Part shown: positions 10,579 to 22,106 of the stretch, in pieces | Layout: every line of letters starts with the position of its first letter | Position numbering within the stretch: the first letter of the stretch is position 1 | Position numbers and translations under genes: made by a program | Notes under the pieces: model-generated | Seen by the model: the letters and a program-made list of their open reading frames with translations, nothing else | What the model was told of the DNA's origin: nothing | Database searches by the model: none | Assembly: GCA_016124675.1 (NCBI GenBank) | Contig: WGNG01000015.1 | Coordinates: forward strand, 62,001-126,000 | From: Alphaproteobacteria bacterium | GTDB taxonomy: Bacteria > Pseudomonadota > Alphaproteobacteria > Caulobacterales > Maricaulaceae | Reading direction: 5' to 3' | DNA: 64,000 nucleotides

Positions 10579-11115
10579 TCAGGCAACGCTTCCATCCGGC
10601 GCCTGCGTGCGCATGACGGCGACCGGCGCGCTCTGTCCCAGCGAGGCGCGCCAGTCATCCAGCGCCCAGCGCACAGAAGGGAAGGCGAGCTCGCCCATCG
10701 GCAGGTCCTCCCAGGCGCGCAACGCGACCTCCAGGCTTTCCGGACCCGGAGCGATGGCGGAAAGAAGCCGGGCGCGGAAGAACATCTGCACCTGCGAAAT
10801 GCGCGGCACGGAATAGACTGCGATCAGGGCGTCGAGCGCGATGTCGGCCATCGCCTCCTCGCGCGCCTCGCGCCTCGCCGCCGCCTCCACGCTTTCGTCA
10901 AGCTCCATATAGCCCGCAGGCAGGGTCCACAGGCCCCGGCCCGGCTCGATCGCCCGGCGGCAAATCAGTATGCGGCCCTGTTCGTCCGTGACCACGGCGC
11001 CGGCGACGAGCCTGGGATTGACGTAGTCGATGAAACCGCACGCCGCGCACACGCGCCGCTCCCGGTCCTCGCCCTGCGGGATCTTGAGTTCGAATTGCGG
11101 CCGCCGGTCCGGCAT
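10579..11115 (-). CDS. NUDIX hydrolase with N-terminal zinc ribbon-like segment
   Basis: CAACGFIDYVNPRLVAGAVV...GYMELDESVEAAARREAREEA Nudix box; start at ATG 11115. Confidence 0.9.
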   Translation of the reverse strand: MPDRRPQFELKIPQGEDRERRVCAACGFIDYVNPRLVAGAVVTDEQGRILICRRAIEPGRGLWTLPAGYMELDESVEAAARREAREEAMADIALDALIAVYSVPRISQVQMFFRARLLSAIAPGPESLEVALRAWEDLPMGELAFPSVRWALDDWRASLGQSAPVAVMRTQAPDGSVA

Positions 11116-11239
11116 GGCGGGTTCTCCTGATTGCGCGGCGCCCCCGCGCCCATCATCCGTACAAGGAGCGGGATATAATTGAATCGTCACGAAAACCGAG
11201 TAGAGTGTAGTCAATCCGTGGTCTGAGGGCAGGGCAAGC

Positions 11240-11788
11240 ATGGGGCAGGGTGGAAAAACCGAGGCGCTGACGTTTGATCTGGCGGCGTCTCCGGGGCATT
11301 TGCTCCATCGTGCGCAGCAGTTTGCGTCCGAGCGGTTTTCCGAAGCCACCGGCGGGGTGGAGCTGACCCAGCGCCAGTTCGCCGTGCTGTGCGCCGTGCA
11401 CGACCTGGAAGGCCTCACCCAGACCCAGCTTGTCCAGGCCACCGGCATTGACCGCTCCACCCTGGCCGAGCTGGTCTCGCGCATGGCGTCCAAGGGGCTT
11501 CTGGTGCGCGAGAAGGCCGCCGGGGATGGCCGCGCCAATGCGGTGCGCTTCACCGATGCGGGCCGCGCTCTCTACCAGACCGCGATTGACGGCGCGCGCG
11601 CCGCCGACGAGGCGATCCTGTCGGCCCTGCCCAAGAACAAGCGCGCCAGTTTCGCCGAAGCGCTGGGGCGCATTTCCCGCGCGGTGGATCTGGGCGCCGA
11701 AGCCGCCCGCGCCGAGGCCAAGGCCGCCAAATCGGACAAGAAGGCCGGCGACAAGAAGAAGAAAAAGAAGAAAAAGAAGGACAAATAG
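11240..11788 (+). CDS. MarR-family regulator with lysine-rich C-terminal tail
   Basis: wHTH 'LTQTQLVQATGIDRSTLAELVSRMASKGLLVREK..DGRANAVRFTDAGR'; tail KSDKKAGDKKKKKKKKKDK. Confidence 0.88.
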   Translation: MGQGGKTEALTFDLAASPGHLLHRAQQFASERFSEATGGVELTQRQFAVLCAVHDLEGLTQTQLVQATGIDRSTLAELVSRMASKGLLVREKAAGDGRANAVRFTDAGRALYQTAIDGARAADEAILSALPKNKRASFAEALGRISRAVDLGAEAARAEAKAAKSDKKAGDKKKKKKKKKDK

Positions 11789-11790
11789 TC

Positions 11791-12354
11791 CTACCAGCGC
11801 GACGCCTCGCGCAGCGCCTCATGGTCCACAGGCGCGCCGCCCGCCTCGCGCCAGGCCGGCTCCAGATGACGGATCCAGACGATATCGGTCAGCGCCCCGC
11901 GCCAGCGCGCGCGGATGCGGCCCTCGCCATCAATGACAAAGGTTTCCGGTGCGCCGGTGACGCCGAGCTCGAACGCGGCGCGTCCTTCGGGATCATCCGC
12001 CAGCCCCGTGAAGGGATCGCCGAGCTCGGCCAGGAAGGCGCGCGCCCGCTCGGGCTGGTCCCGGTAGACGATGCCGTAGATGGGCGCGCCGGACTCATGC
12101 AGCGCCATGAGCATCGGGTGCTCCACCCGGCAGGGCGCGCACCAGGACCCCCAGACATTGAGCAGATACGGCCCCTGCGCCGCCGCCGGGTCATAGGCGC
12201 CGCGCCCGCCGCGGAAGGGCTGCAGCTCCATCTGCGGCAGCGGGCGGCCCTCATGAATGTCGTGACCGGGCGAGGGCGCCAGCAGCGCCACGGCCAGCGC
12301 CGCCACCATCAGCGCGATCACCACCAGCGGCGCCCAGACGATCAGGCGGTTCAT
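11791..12354 (-). CDS. ccmG: Thiol:disulfide interchange protein (cytochrome c biogenesis, DsbE/CcmG)
   Basis: WGSWCAPCRVEHPML; TM N-terminus; ccmCD neighbours. Confidence 0.92.
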   Translation of the reverse strand: MNRLIVWAPLVVIALMVAALAVALLAPSPGHDIHEGRPLPQMELQPFRGGRGAYDPAAAQGPYLLNVWGSWCAPCRVEHPMLMALHESGAPIYGIVYRDQPERARAFLAELGDPFTGLADDPEGRAAFELGVTGAPETFVIDGEGRIRARWRGALTDIVWIRHLEPAWREAGGAPVDHEALREASRW

Positions 12355-12545
12355 GACGCGCCGCCGCCCGGCCGCTGTGTCAGCGCCGCCTCGGCCTCCA
12401 GCGCCGCCAGGCGGGCGCGCGCCCGGGCGCTGCTGCGCAAGGTCAGAAGGGCGAGCGCGCCCACGCATAGGGTGGTGACGCCCCAGGCGCCCCACACCCA
12501 ACCGGCATAGCCGCCCATGGCGGCCCAGTCGGCGACCGCGCTCAT
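12351..12545 (-). CDS. ccmD: Heme exporter protein D
   Basis: 64 aa single-TM protein between ccmC and ccmG. Confidence 0.8.
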   Translation of the reverse strand: MSAVADWAAMGGYAGWVWGAWGVTTLCVGALALLTLRSSARARARLAALEAEAALTQRPGGGAS

Positions 12546-13291
12546 GATCGCGCCAGCTCCTCGGCTTCCAGGCGCTGCTCGCGCCGGCGCATAAGCGCGT
12601 CGGCCCGCCGCTGCGCGATCAGCGTGCGCATGGATGTCAGCACCAGCGCCGTCAGCAGCGCCGTGAAGGCCAGCGCCATCACGAGCAGCGGCCAGAGCTG
12701 GCTGGCGTGAATGGTCGGCCCGTCAAAGCGCAGCACGCTGGCAGGCTGGTGCAGCGTATTCCACCAGTCCACCGAGAATTTGATGATCGGCAGGTTGATG
12801 AGCCCCGCCATGGCGAGGATTGATCCCATCCGCGCAGCCAGGCGCTCGTCCTCGACCGCGGCGCGCAGGGCGATATAGCCCAGAAACAACAGGAACAGCA
12901 CCAGCATAGAGGTCAGGCGCGCATCCCACACCCACCAGGCGCCCCACATGGGCCGGCCCCAGATGGCGCCGGTGGCGAGGCAGAGAAAGGCGAACACCGC
13001 CCCCACGGGCGCCAGCGCGCGCGCGGCCAGATCCGCCAGGTTATGGCGCCAGACGAAATAGACGAAGCTCGCCGCTCCCATGCCGGCATAGGCCGCCATG
13101 GCGAGCCATGCGGCGGGCACGTGCACATACATGATCCGCACCGTGTCCGACTGCTGGTAATCGGGCGGCGAGAGGACCAGCGCCCAGGGGATGCCCACCA
13201 GGAACAACACCCCCGCCAGCGCCCACATCACAGGGGTGAGGGTGCGCGCCAGGCGCTCGAACCGTTCGGGATTGGCCAGATAGCTCCACAT
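12542..13291 (-). CDS. ccmC: Heme ABC transporter permease
   Basis: MYVHVPAAWLAM, GRPMWGAWWVWDARLTSML tryptophan-rich motif. Confidence 0.95.
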   Translation of the reverse strand: MWSYLANPERFERLARTLTPVMWALAGVLFLVGIPWALVLSPPDYQQSDTVRIMYVHVPAAWLAMAAYAGMGAASFVYFVWRHNLADLAARALAPVGAVFAFLCLATGAIWGRPMWGAWWVWDARLTSMLVLFLLFLGYIALRAAVEDERLAARMGSILAMAGLINLPIIKFSVDWWNTLHQPASVLRFDGPTIHASQLWPLLVMALAFTALLTALVLTSMRTLIAQRRADALMRRREQRLEAEELARS

Positions 13292-13368
13292 CCCTGCTGA
13301 CCTAGCGGGCGCGGGGCGCGGCGGCAAGATCGCCGCGCGTCATCTCGATGCGGCCCGGCGCCGCGCTA

Positions 13369-13806
13369 TCACTCCGGGCGCTTCGCCAGGAGGTCGCGGA
13401 TCTCCTCCAGCAGCGCCACGTCGGCAGGCTTGGCGGGCGCTTCGGGCTTTTCGGCCTCGGCCTCTTCGGCCTTGCCCACGGCGGCGAGCCGGTTCATCGC
13501 GCGCACCAGCAAGAACAGGGCGAAGGCGATGATCACGAAGCTGATCACCGCATTGACGAACAGGCCGTAATTGATCGTCGCGGCGCCCGCCTCGCGCGCG
13601 GCGGCCAGGCTTGCATAGTCCGCGCCATCGAGCGCCAGGAACAGGTTGGAGAAATCCACCCCGCCCAGCGCCAGCCCGATGGGCGGCATCAGGATGTCGT
13701 TCACGAACGAGGTGACGATGGTGGAGAACGCCCCGCCCAGAATGAAGCCGACCGCCAGGTCGACCACATTGCCGCGCATGGCGAAGGCTTTGAATTCATT
13801 AAGCAT
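13369..13806 (-). CDS. mscL: Large-conductance mechanosensitive channel
   Basis: [44 protein letters not shown]. Confidence 0.96.
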   Translation of the reverse strand: MLNEFKAFAMRGNVVDLAVGFILGGAFSTIVTSFVNDILMPPIGLALGGVDFSNLFLALDGADYASLAAAREAGAATINYGLFVNAVISFVIIAFALFLLVRAMNRLAAVGKAEEAEAEKPEAPAKPADVALLEEIRDLLAKRPE

Positions 13807-14000
13807 GGTTTCTCCAATCCCACGTATGGCGGGCAGCAAGGCGCTGAGGGCCGCACGCCGCCAGCGCCGCAGAAATCACGGAATGATCAGACGTGCCCGA
13901 GCTGAGCTCATCGCCTGGCGCGCGGCGATACACCTGCAGGATGCGCTCGTGATCGAGGTGCGCCAGCAAGGCGCCGGCAGGATCGGCGCGCACCGCCCCG

Positions 14001-14285
14001 TCACGCCTTTCCGTCCACCCGCTCGCGCAATTCCTTGCCGGTCTTGAAGAAGGGCACGTGCTTTTCCTTGACCGAGACCTGTTCGCCGGTGCGCGGATTG
14101 CGGCCCTCGCGCGGCGGGCGGTGGCGCACCGAAAAGGCGCCAAAGCCGCGCAGCTCCACCCGGTCCCCGCGCTCCAGCGCGCCGGCGATCTCTTCCAGAA
14201 CGGTGTTCACGACCCGCTCCAGGTCCTTCTGATAAAGGTGCGGATGGGCCTGCGCGAGACGATCGATAAGTTCGGACTTGATCAT
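14001..14285 (-). CDS. ihfB: Integration host factor subunit beta
   Basis: [17 protein letters not shown]...[12 protein letters not shown]...[11 protein letters not shown]. Confidence 0.94.
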   Translation of the reverse strand: MIKSELIDRLAQAHPHLYQKDLERVVNTVLEEIAGALERGDRVELRGFGAFSVRHRPPREGRNPRTGEQVSVKEKHVPFFKTGKELRERVDGKA

Positions 14286-14363
14286 GACAAAACCCCTTGG
14301 CCGCTTCGACTTTAGGGAGTCCGGACAAGCGGCGTCAATCGGCAATAATTCATCCCTGCGCAG

Positions 14364-14393
14364 AAAAAACCCCGGCGCGGGCGCGCGCCGGGG
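14364..14393 (-). terminator. Rho-independent terminator downstream of rpsA
   Basis: On - strand: CCCCGGCGCG-CGCC-CGCGCCGGGG followed by TTTTTT. Confidence 0.85.
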
Positions 14394-14424
14394 TCTCAAC
14401 GTGCACGGGCAGGGCGGCGAAAGT

Positions 14425-16137
14425 CTATTCGCCGTCCTTTTTCGAGGCTTCCTGCTTCTTCAGCGCGGCGCCCAGGATGTCGCCCAGCGAGGCGCCTGAG
14501 TCCGACGAGCCGTACTGTTCCACGGCGTCCTTCTCTTCGGCGACTTCCAGCGCCTTGACCGACACCGACACCCGGCGGGTGGCCTTGTCGACCTGGGTGA
14601 CGCGCGCGTCCACCTTGTCGCCGACCGCAAAGCGCTCGGGGCGCTGTTCGGCGCGGTCACGCGACAGATCGGACTTGCGGATGAAGGCCTTGACCTGGTT
14701 GTCCGGGCCCAGCGCGACCTCGATCCCGCCCGTGGTCACCTCGGTCACGGTGCAGGTGACGGTCTGGTTGCGCTTGAAGGCGCCGTCTTCCATCGGATCG
14801 CCGGCCAGCTGCTTGACGCCGAGGGAGACGCGCTCCTTCTCGATATCCACGTCCAGCACCTTGGCGCGCACGACATCGCCCTTCTTGTAGTCCTGGATGG
14901 CGTCCTCGCCCGGACGATCCCAGTCGAGATCGGACAGGTGCACCATGCCGTCAATCTCCTCGTCGACGCCGATGAACAGGCCGAACTCGGTGATGTTCTT
15001 GACCTCGCCCTCGACCTCGGAGCCGGCGGGGTGGGTTTCGGCGAAGATTTCCCACGGATTGCGCTGGGTCTGCTTGATGCCCAGCGACACGCGGCGCTTG
15101 TCGGAATCCACGTCCAGCACCATCACCGAGACCTCCTGGGAGGTGGAGACGATCTTGCCCGGATGGATGTTCTTCTTGGTCCAGCTCATCTCCGAGACGT
15201 GCACCAGGCCCTCGACGCCCGGCTCCAGCTCCACGAAGGCGCCGTATTCGGCGATATTGGTCACGCGGCCCGTGAACGTCGCGCCCACCGGATACTTGGC
15301 GGCCACGCCTTCCCACGGATCGGACTGCAGCTGCTTCATGCCGAGCGAGATGCGCTGGGTGTCCTTGTTGATCTTGATGATCTGGACTTTCATCGTCTGG
15401 CCGACCTCGACCACTTCGCTGGGATGGCCGACGCGGCTCCAGCTCATGTCGGTGACGTGCAGCAGGCCGTCAATGCCGCCCAGGTCCACGAACGCGCCGT
15501 AATCGGTGATGTTCTTGACCACGCCTTCGCGCACTTCGCCCTCGGCCAGCTGACCGACCAGCTCGGCGCGCTGCTCGGCGCGCGATTCTTCCAGAACAGC
15601 GCGGCGCGACACCACGATATTGCCGCGCGGACGGTCCATTTTCAGGATCGCAAAGGGCTGTTCCTTGTTCATCAGCGGGGTGACGTCACGCACGGGGCGG
15701 ATGTCCACCTGGCTGCCCGGCAGGAAGGCGCTGGCGCCGCCCAGGTCGACGGTGAACCCGCCCTTGACCCGGCCGACAATGGCGCCGGTGACCGGCTCCT
15801 TGCCTTCAAACTGCTGCTCAAGACGATCCCAGGCCTCTTCGCGGCGCGCCTTGTCGCGCGACAGGACCGCTTCGCCCATGGCGTTTTCGATGCGCTCCAG
15901 GAAGACCTCGACCGTGTCGCCGGCCTTGGGCGCGCCGCCGCCGGGGCCCGAGAACTCGCGCACCGAGATGCGGCCTTCGGTCTTGAGACCGACATCAATG
16001 ATGACGATGTCATTCTCGACAGAGGTGACGCGGCCCTTGACCACGGAGCCTTCCATCAGGTCGCGGCCGGCCAGGCTCGCTTCCAGCATCTGGGAAAAGT
16101 CTTCACGGCTCGGGGCCGCGGTGGAGGTTTGAGACAT
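14425..16137 (-). CDS. rpsA: 30S ribosomal protein S1
   Basis: Multiple S1 RNA-binding domains; start [14 protein letters not shown] at 16137. Confidence 0.96.
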   Translation of the reverse strand: MSQTSTAAPSREDFSQMLEASLAGRDLMEGSVVKGRVTSVENDIVIIDVGLKTEGRISVREFSGPGGGAPKAGDTVEVFLERIENAMGEAVLSRDKARREEAWDRLEQQFEGKEPVTGAIVGRVKGGFTVDLGGASAFLPGSQVDIRPVRDVTPLMNKEQPFAILKMDRPRGNIVVSRRAVLEESRAEQRAELVGQLAEGEVREGVVKNITDYGAFVDLGGIDGLLHVTDMSWSRVGHPSEVVEVGQTMKVQIIKINKDTQRISLGMKQLQSDPWEGVAAKYPVGATFTGRVTNIAEYGAFVELEPGVEGLVHVSEMSWTKKNIHPGKIVSTSQEVSVMVLDVDSDKRRVSLGIKQTQRNPWEIFAETHPAGSEVEGEVKNITEFGLFIGVDEEIDGMVHLSDLDWDRPGEDAIQDYKKGDVVRAKVLDVDIEKERVSLGVKQLAGDPMEDGAFKRNQTVTCTVTEVTTGGIEVALGPDNQVKAFIRKSDLSRDRAEQRPERFAVGDKVDARVTQVDKATRRVSVSVKALEVAEEKDAVEQYGSSDSGASLGDILGAALKKQEASKKDGE

Positions 16138-16408
16138 GGAGTGCTTTCTGAAGGTGAGACGGTTTCGGCTTGCGGGGGCCGCCATCGAAGGGCGGCGCGC
16201 GGGGCTGCTCGGCAGCGCGGCGGCGCAAACGCGGGGTCTGGCGCTGTCCGTCCCGGATCTGCCAGGCGGTCAGGCGCGGGTGGATGACATGGACGGCCAA
16301 GGCCGCCCGGCGAACAGCCTCCGGCGGGCCGGAAGCGCGCGCGTACTTACGCCATCAGGGCCTGAAGGGCAAGCCGGGCGGGCGCCCGCCGGGTGAAGCC
16401 GGCTTTGG

Positions 16409-17773
16409 CTACAACCCCCCGCCGACGCGGTTCTTCCAATAGCCCACATCTTCGGCATATTTGCCCACCACCTCGCCCAGCACGGCGTTGAGGCGCAGGG
16501 TGTGGAAGCTGATCCATTCGCCCTGGTCGATCTCTTCCAGGCATTTCATCGAGCTGGACAGGAAAAACGCATAGAGCGCCGCCACCAGGATGAAGAGGAT
16601 GATGAACACCCATCCCAGCGCCGCGATGGTGTCAAACGGGCTGAGGCCCGTGAACGAGGCGAGCAGGGTCAGGAGGGCGGCGAGCGCGCCCAGGAAGGCC
16701 GCCGGCACGAAGATCAGGTAATAGCTGGAATTGCGCCGGATCTGGAACTGGATATTGCGCACATAGGTCTCGATGAAGAAGACGCGCAGCGCAAACCAGT
16801 TGATGTTCAGCGCCCACAGCCGGGCCTCGTCGGCGAGCTTTTCTGAATCGCGCTCCTGGCCCACCGTCACCGATTTGGCCTTGCCGATGGCGGTGCGGTA
16901 ATGGTCATTGAGCCGGGCGAGATAGCGGGTGAGGAAATTGGCCGTCTCGCGCGCGGTGTTGCGCTGGTACGGGCTGTATTCGGCGTAATACAGCGCCCAC
17001 ATCACCAGAGCGGCCAGCGCGCACGAGCCCGCGCCCGCGATCAGCGAGGACAATTGTGCGCCGGTGATCGGCCCGGCGGCCTCGTCGGAGATGGGGCTCA
17101 GCGCCGCAATCACGCCGGTATCGTTCAGGACGATATTGGTGAGCAGCACCCCGCCCAGAATGAGCGAGAACCAGATCGCCAGCTTGCGCACATTGGCGTT
17201 CATCAGCTTGCGGCTCTCATTGAGGAGATACAGAACCCCGCTGTCGGACTCATGAAACTGGCGCGCGATCACTGCGCCTTCCACGTCCTCGAACAGGGCG
17301 CGCGGATCGGACTCGATGGGCACCCGGCCGCTCAGGAAGCCGTTGGCGAGCCGGGCATAGTCCTTCGCCACCGCGTCGGTCAGCTCTTCAGGCATGCGCA
17401 TATAGCCCACGCGCACCGACATCCATTTGAAGAACACGCCCTGGCGCGAGATGAAGCCTTCCTCGTGGGCGAAATCATCGCCCAGCGCCGCCTCGGTCAG
17501 CGTGCGCCGGCCCGACAGGGCGGCGGCGGCCACTGCCTCCACCGCCTCATCGCCCACCGCAGCGGCCGTGCGCCGCCCGGCGCCCAGAAGGCGCAGGATG
17601 AGGCGATAGGGAAAGGTGGCGGCCCGCAGGAGCGCGCTGATGAAGGGCCGCGCGCTGGCGCGCAGGATGACGGCGACGAGCGCCAGGATGAGCCCGGCGC
17701 CAAGGCCGGCGATGAACCATGCGGACACTGACAGGCCCTCGCCCATGACTGCGCTCTCCCCTCCGGCGATCAC
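16409..17773 (-). CDS. Hypothetical multi-pass membrane protein
   Basis: 454 aa, several TM segments; family not recognised; start could be 17746. Confidence 0.7.
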   Translation of the reverse strand: MIAGGESAVMGEGLSVSAWFIAGLGAGLILALVAVILRASARPFISALLRAATFPYRLILRLLGAGRRTAAAVGDEAVEAVAAAALSGRRTLTEAALGDDFAHEEGFISRQGVFFKWMSVRVGYMRMPEELTDAVAKDYARLANGFLSGRVPIESDPRALFEDVEGAVIARQFHESDSGVLYLLNESRKLMNANVRKLAIWFSLILGGVLLTNIVLNDTGVIAALSPISDEAAGPITGAQLSSLIAGAGSCALAALVMWALYYAEYSPYQRNTARETANFLTRYLARLNDHYRTAIGKAKSVTVGQERDSEKLADEARLWALNINWFALRVFFIETYVRNIQFQIRRNSSYYLIFVPAAFLGALAALLTLLASFTGLSPFDTIAALGWVFIILFILVAALYAFFLSSSMKCLEEIDQGEWISFHTLRLNAVLGEVVGKYAEDVGYWKNRVGGGL

Positions 17774-17870
17774 TGCAGCCCCCTCAGGCTTGTGCAGCGC
17801 GCATGCGGTACAGTCTAGCGTGCAGCCCGCGCTGCGGCGAGAGGCGTTGACCTCTAAATCACCCGCCGTG

Positions 17871-18569
17871 TCAGAAAGGCGCCCAGTTGCGCTGGCGCGA
17901 ATAGGCGAGATAGCCGATATTGGCGCCTGCCCGCAGGCCCACGCCCGAGCGGATGGGGGCGAGCGTGATCTCGTCGGCGCGCTGATAGTTTATCCCCAGC
18001 CCGGCGACGAAATAGGCCGATCCCTCCACGCCGGGAAAGCGCTGGTAGAGGCGGTCAATCTCATAAAGGTCATACACCAGCGTGAAGACGCGGCTGGCAT
18101 TGCCGCCCGCGTCAAAGCCCACTGACGGGCCCTGCCAGTACACCTTGATGGGCGCCTCGCCCGATTTCATCGTCAGATAGCCCTCGCCATAGCGCAGACC
18201 CACCCCGAACGCCGCCGACAGCTCCTCACCCGCGATATAGCCCACCGGCCGGCCGAGATCGGAGAAGGCGCGCTCCAGCACGCTGGCGGCGGCTTCGGCC
18301 GTGACGCCGAAAAAGTCCGCCGCCGCCTCCACCAGCTCGTCTTGCGAATAGGTGTCGATATTGTCCTGATAGGCGCTGGGCTGGCCGTAGCCGGGGCTCT
18401 GGGACGCCGCCGCCCCGGCGCGCGCGTCCGGCGCCCCGGATCCGGTGGCGGTGCAGGCGGAAAGCATTGCCGCCAGACCCAGGGCGGCGGCGGCGCGAAG
18501 GGGGAGGGAAACTCTCATCAGGGCGGTCCTAAAGCTCGGCGCCGCAGCGCGCGATTCCTTGCCCGCCAC
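17871..18569 (-). CDS. DUF1134 / EipA-like envelope protein
   Basis: Lipoprotein-like signal; YSQDELVEAAADFFGVTAEAAASVLERAFSDLGRPVGYIAGEE...VYWQGPSVGFDAGGN. Confidence 0.82.
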   Translation of the reverse strand: MAGKESRAAAPSFRTALMRVSLPLRAAAALGLAAMLSACTATGSGAPDARAGAAASQSPGYGQPSAYQDNIDTYSQDELVEAAADFFGVTAEAAASVLERAFSDLGRPVGYIAGEELSAAFGVGLRYGEGYLTMKSGEAPIKVYWQGPSVGFDAGGNASRVFTLVYDLYEIDRLYQRFPGVEGSAYFVAGLGINYQRADEITLAPIRSGVGLRAGANIGYLAYSRQRNWAPF

Positions 18570-18733
18570 CGTCGCCCACGATTGCGGCAGGCTTTGGGCG
18601 CGAAGGTTAGCGCGGGGTTAACGGGCGGGGGCGACGGCGGCCCGTTCGGCGCACAGTGGGCGAGAACGGCCCCCATTCCAGCGACGGTCGACCCCGTCTT
18701 CCCGTCGATCCTCGCTGAGCCATTTTCGCAAGC

Positions 18734-18816
18734 GTCTGTGTCTGTCAAGGACGACCGAGCCTTGGCTCGGTCGCCGCGCGCGGCGGCCCGAAGGGCCGTC
18801 CTTGACAGACACAGAC
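18734..18816. repeat. 83-nt contiguous multi-hairpin (cloverleaf-like) inverted-repeat element
   Basis: Perfect 19-bp outer arms (18734-18752 / 18798-18816) enclosing GACCGAGCC-TT-GGCTCGGTC, GCCGCGCGCGGC and GGCCC-GAA-GGGCC with no unpaired spacer. Confidence 0.9.
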
Positions 18817-18974
18817 CGCCTTGCGTGATCTTCCAGCATGGAACGATGGGGAGGATTGACCGCCAGCGCCCCGCGATCTGAGCCCGGCGCCGGCGCCCGC
18901 AAGACCATGCATCACCTCCGCCCCACCGCCTGTTCCGCTTGGCGCGGGGCGGCGCCAGTGCTAACTCCCGCGCC

Positions 18975-20779
<1,805 letters not shown>

Positions 20780-20783
<4 letters not shown>

Positions 20784-21196
20784 GGGGCGAGGAAGGCGCG
20801 GATGCGCTGGGCAAGCGTGTCCATGTCTTTCGTTTCGCATTCCCAGATCGTCAGAACCCGCCAGCCTGCGTTTTCCAGGGCTGCCTGGTTCTCAGCATCC
20901 CGCTGCACATTGCGCTCAAGCTTCGGCGCCCAGTACCCGCCATTCGATTTGGGACGGCGTGCAATTTTGCAGGCCGGATCACTGTGCTGATGCCAGAAGC
21001 AGCCGTGGACGAAAATGACCTTGCGGCGGGGGCCGAACACTAAATCGGGCTTGCCGGGCAGGTCCTTCCTGTGCAGCCGGTAGCGGAAGCCCATGGCGTG
21101 GGCGAGCCGGCGCACGATCATCTCCGGCTTCATGCCGCCAGAGCGGATGGCGGCCATGTTCCGGCTGCGGCGTTCGGGAGAGAGCTTGTCAGTCAT
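20780..21196 (-). CDS. vsr: Very short patch repair endonuclease
   Basis: 138 aa; [62 protein letters not shown]. Confidence 0.96.
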
Positions 21197-22049
21197 CGGG
21201 CGTGAAACGAAAACCCTTTGTGTGACGCGGCTTTGATTGAATGGCCTTCAGCTGCGCAGGGGTCCGGGGCCGGAACGGCAGGACAAAGTCTTTGCCCAGG
21301 CTGATATTTAGCTCTTTCAGGAGCGGCCCATCCTGCGTGCCGTTCAGGACGATGATGCCCTTTGGATGCAGGTGATCGCGCGCACCCTGATTGGAGCGTA
21401 TTCTTTTCATGTAGTCGTGTTGCCGGGCGACCGCATGGATGGTGCTGCGGTGAATGGGCTGTCCGGCAAACCGCTCGAACAGCCGGACGATGCGATCTGT
21501 TCCGGCGGACGGCTGGAATATCTGCTGAGCCTCGTCGGCGCTCAACGTCTCCCAAATGTTCTTTGGAAACGCCTCGTTCTCGACGATCCACTGGATATTG
21601 CACTTGCCTGCTGCGCTTACGGAAAGCTTGCCGTCGCGGTTCGGGCGGCTGGTCAGGTTTTCAGGGACCGCTTCAAGCAAACCCATCCAATAGCGCGCGT
21701 CGGTTTCGCTGACCCGGCACAATAGGCAGATCTGGCCCACCGCTTCCGGCGGTATCATCCAATTGTCCCGCATTGTGAACTTCACATCCACATCATGCGG
21801 GCCAATTCTGAAATCGAGAAGACCACGAGGAAAATCAAGGAAATAACGAAGTGCAGCTTCGACCTTGATGCCCAGAACCGCCTTCTCATTTGCATCAAGC
21901 TGATCAAGGCGGAGGCGCCGGGTCCGGGGCGCGTCGATCAGTTCGTCGATCGCCTGGCGGAAAAGAAAGGGCAGCTCGGCGCGGAAGGCGGCCTCGCCGC
22001 CCCCGGCCGTGAAGATCCGCTCGCGAACGTCGGCCAGCGCATTACTCAT
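21189..22049 (-). CDS. NaeI-like Type II restriction endonuclease
   Basis: DQLDANEKAVLGIKVEAALRYF...DVDVKFTMRDNWMIPPEAVGQICLL and QHDYMKRIRSNQGARDHLHPKGIIVL resemble recalled NaeI sequence; neighbours vsr and C5 MTase. Confidence 0.85.
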   Translation of the reverse strand: MSNALADVRERIFTAGGGEAAFRAELPFLFRQAIDELIDAPRTRRLRLDQLDANEKAVLGIKVEAALRYFLDFPRGLLDFRIGPHDVDVKFTMRDNWMIPPEAVGQICLLCRVSETDARYWMGLLEAVPENLTSRPNRDGKLSVSAAGKCNIQWIVENEAFPKNIWETLSADEAQQIFQPSAGTDRIVRLFERFAGQPIHRSTIHAVARQHDYMKRIRSNQGARDHLHPKGIIVLNGTQDGPLLKELNISLGKDFVLPFRPRTPAQLKAIQSKPRHTKGFRFTPDD

Positions 22050-22106
22050 TGTTGACCTCAGAAACTTTGCCTGAGGCCAGTGTGAGTCTGCCGGATTGAC
22101 TACACG

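Noticed and set aside
14938-16287. 449-aa + strand ORF opposite rpsA
   Set aside because: Shadow ORF of S1 repeats, not a plausible protein.
16138-16408. 271-bp leader upstream of rpsA as a regulatory RNA
   Set aside because: S1 leaders can be autoregulatory, but I could not identify a specific conserved structure by eye.
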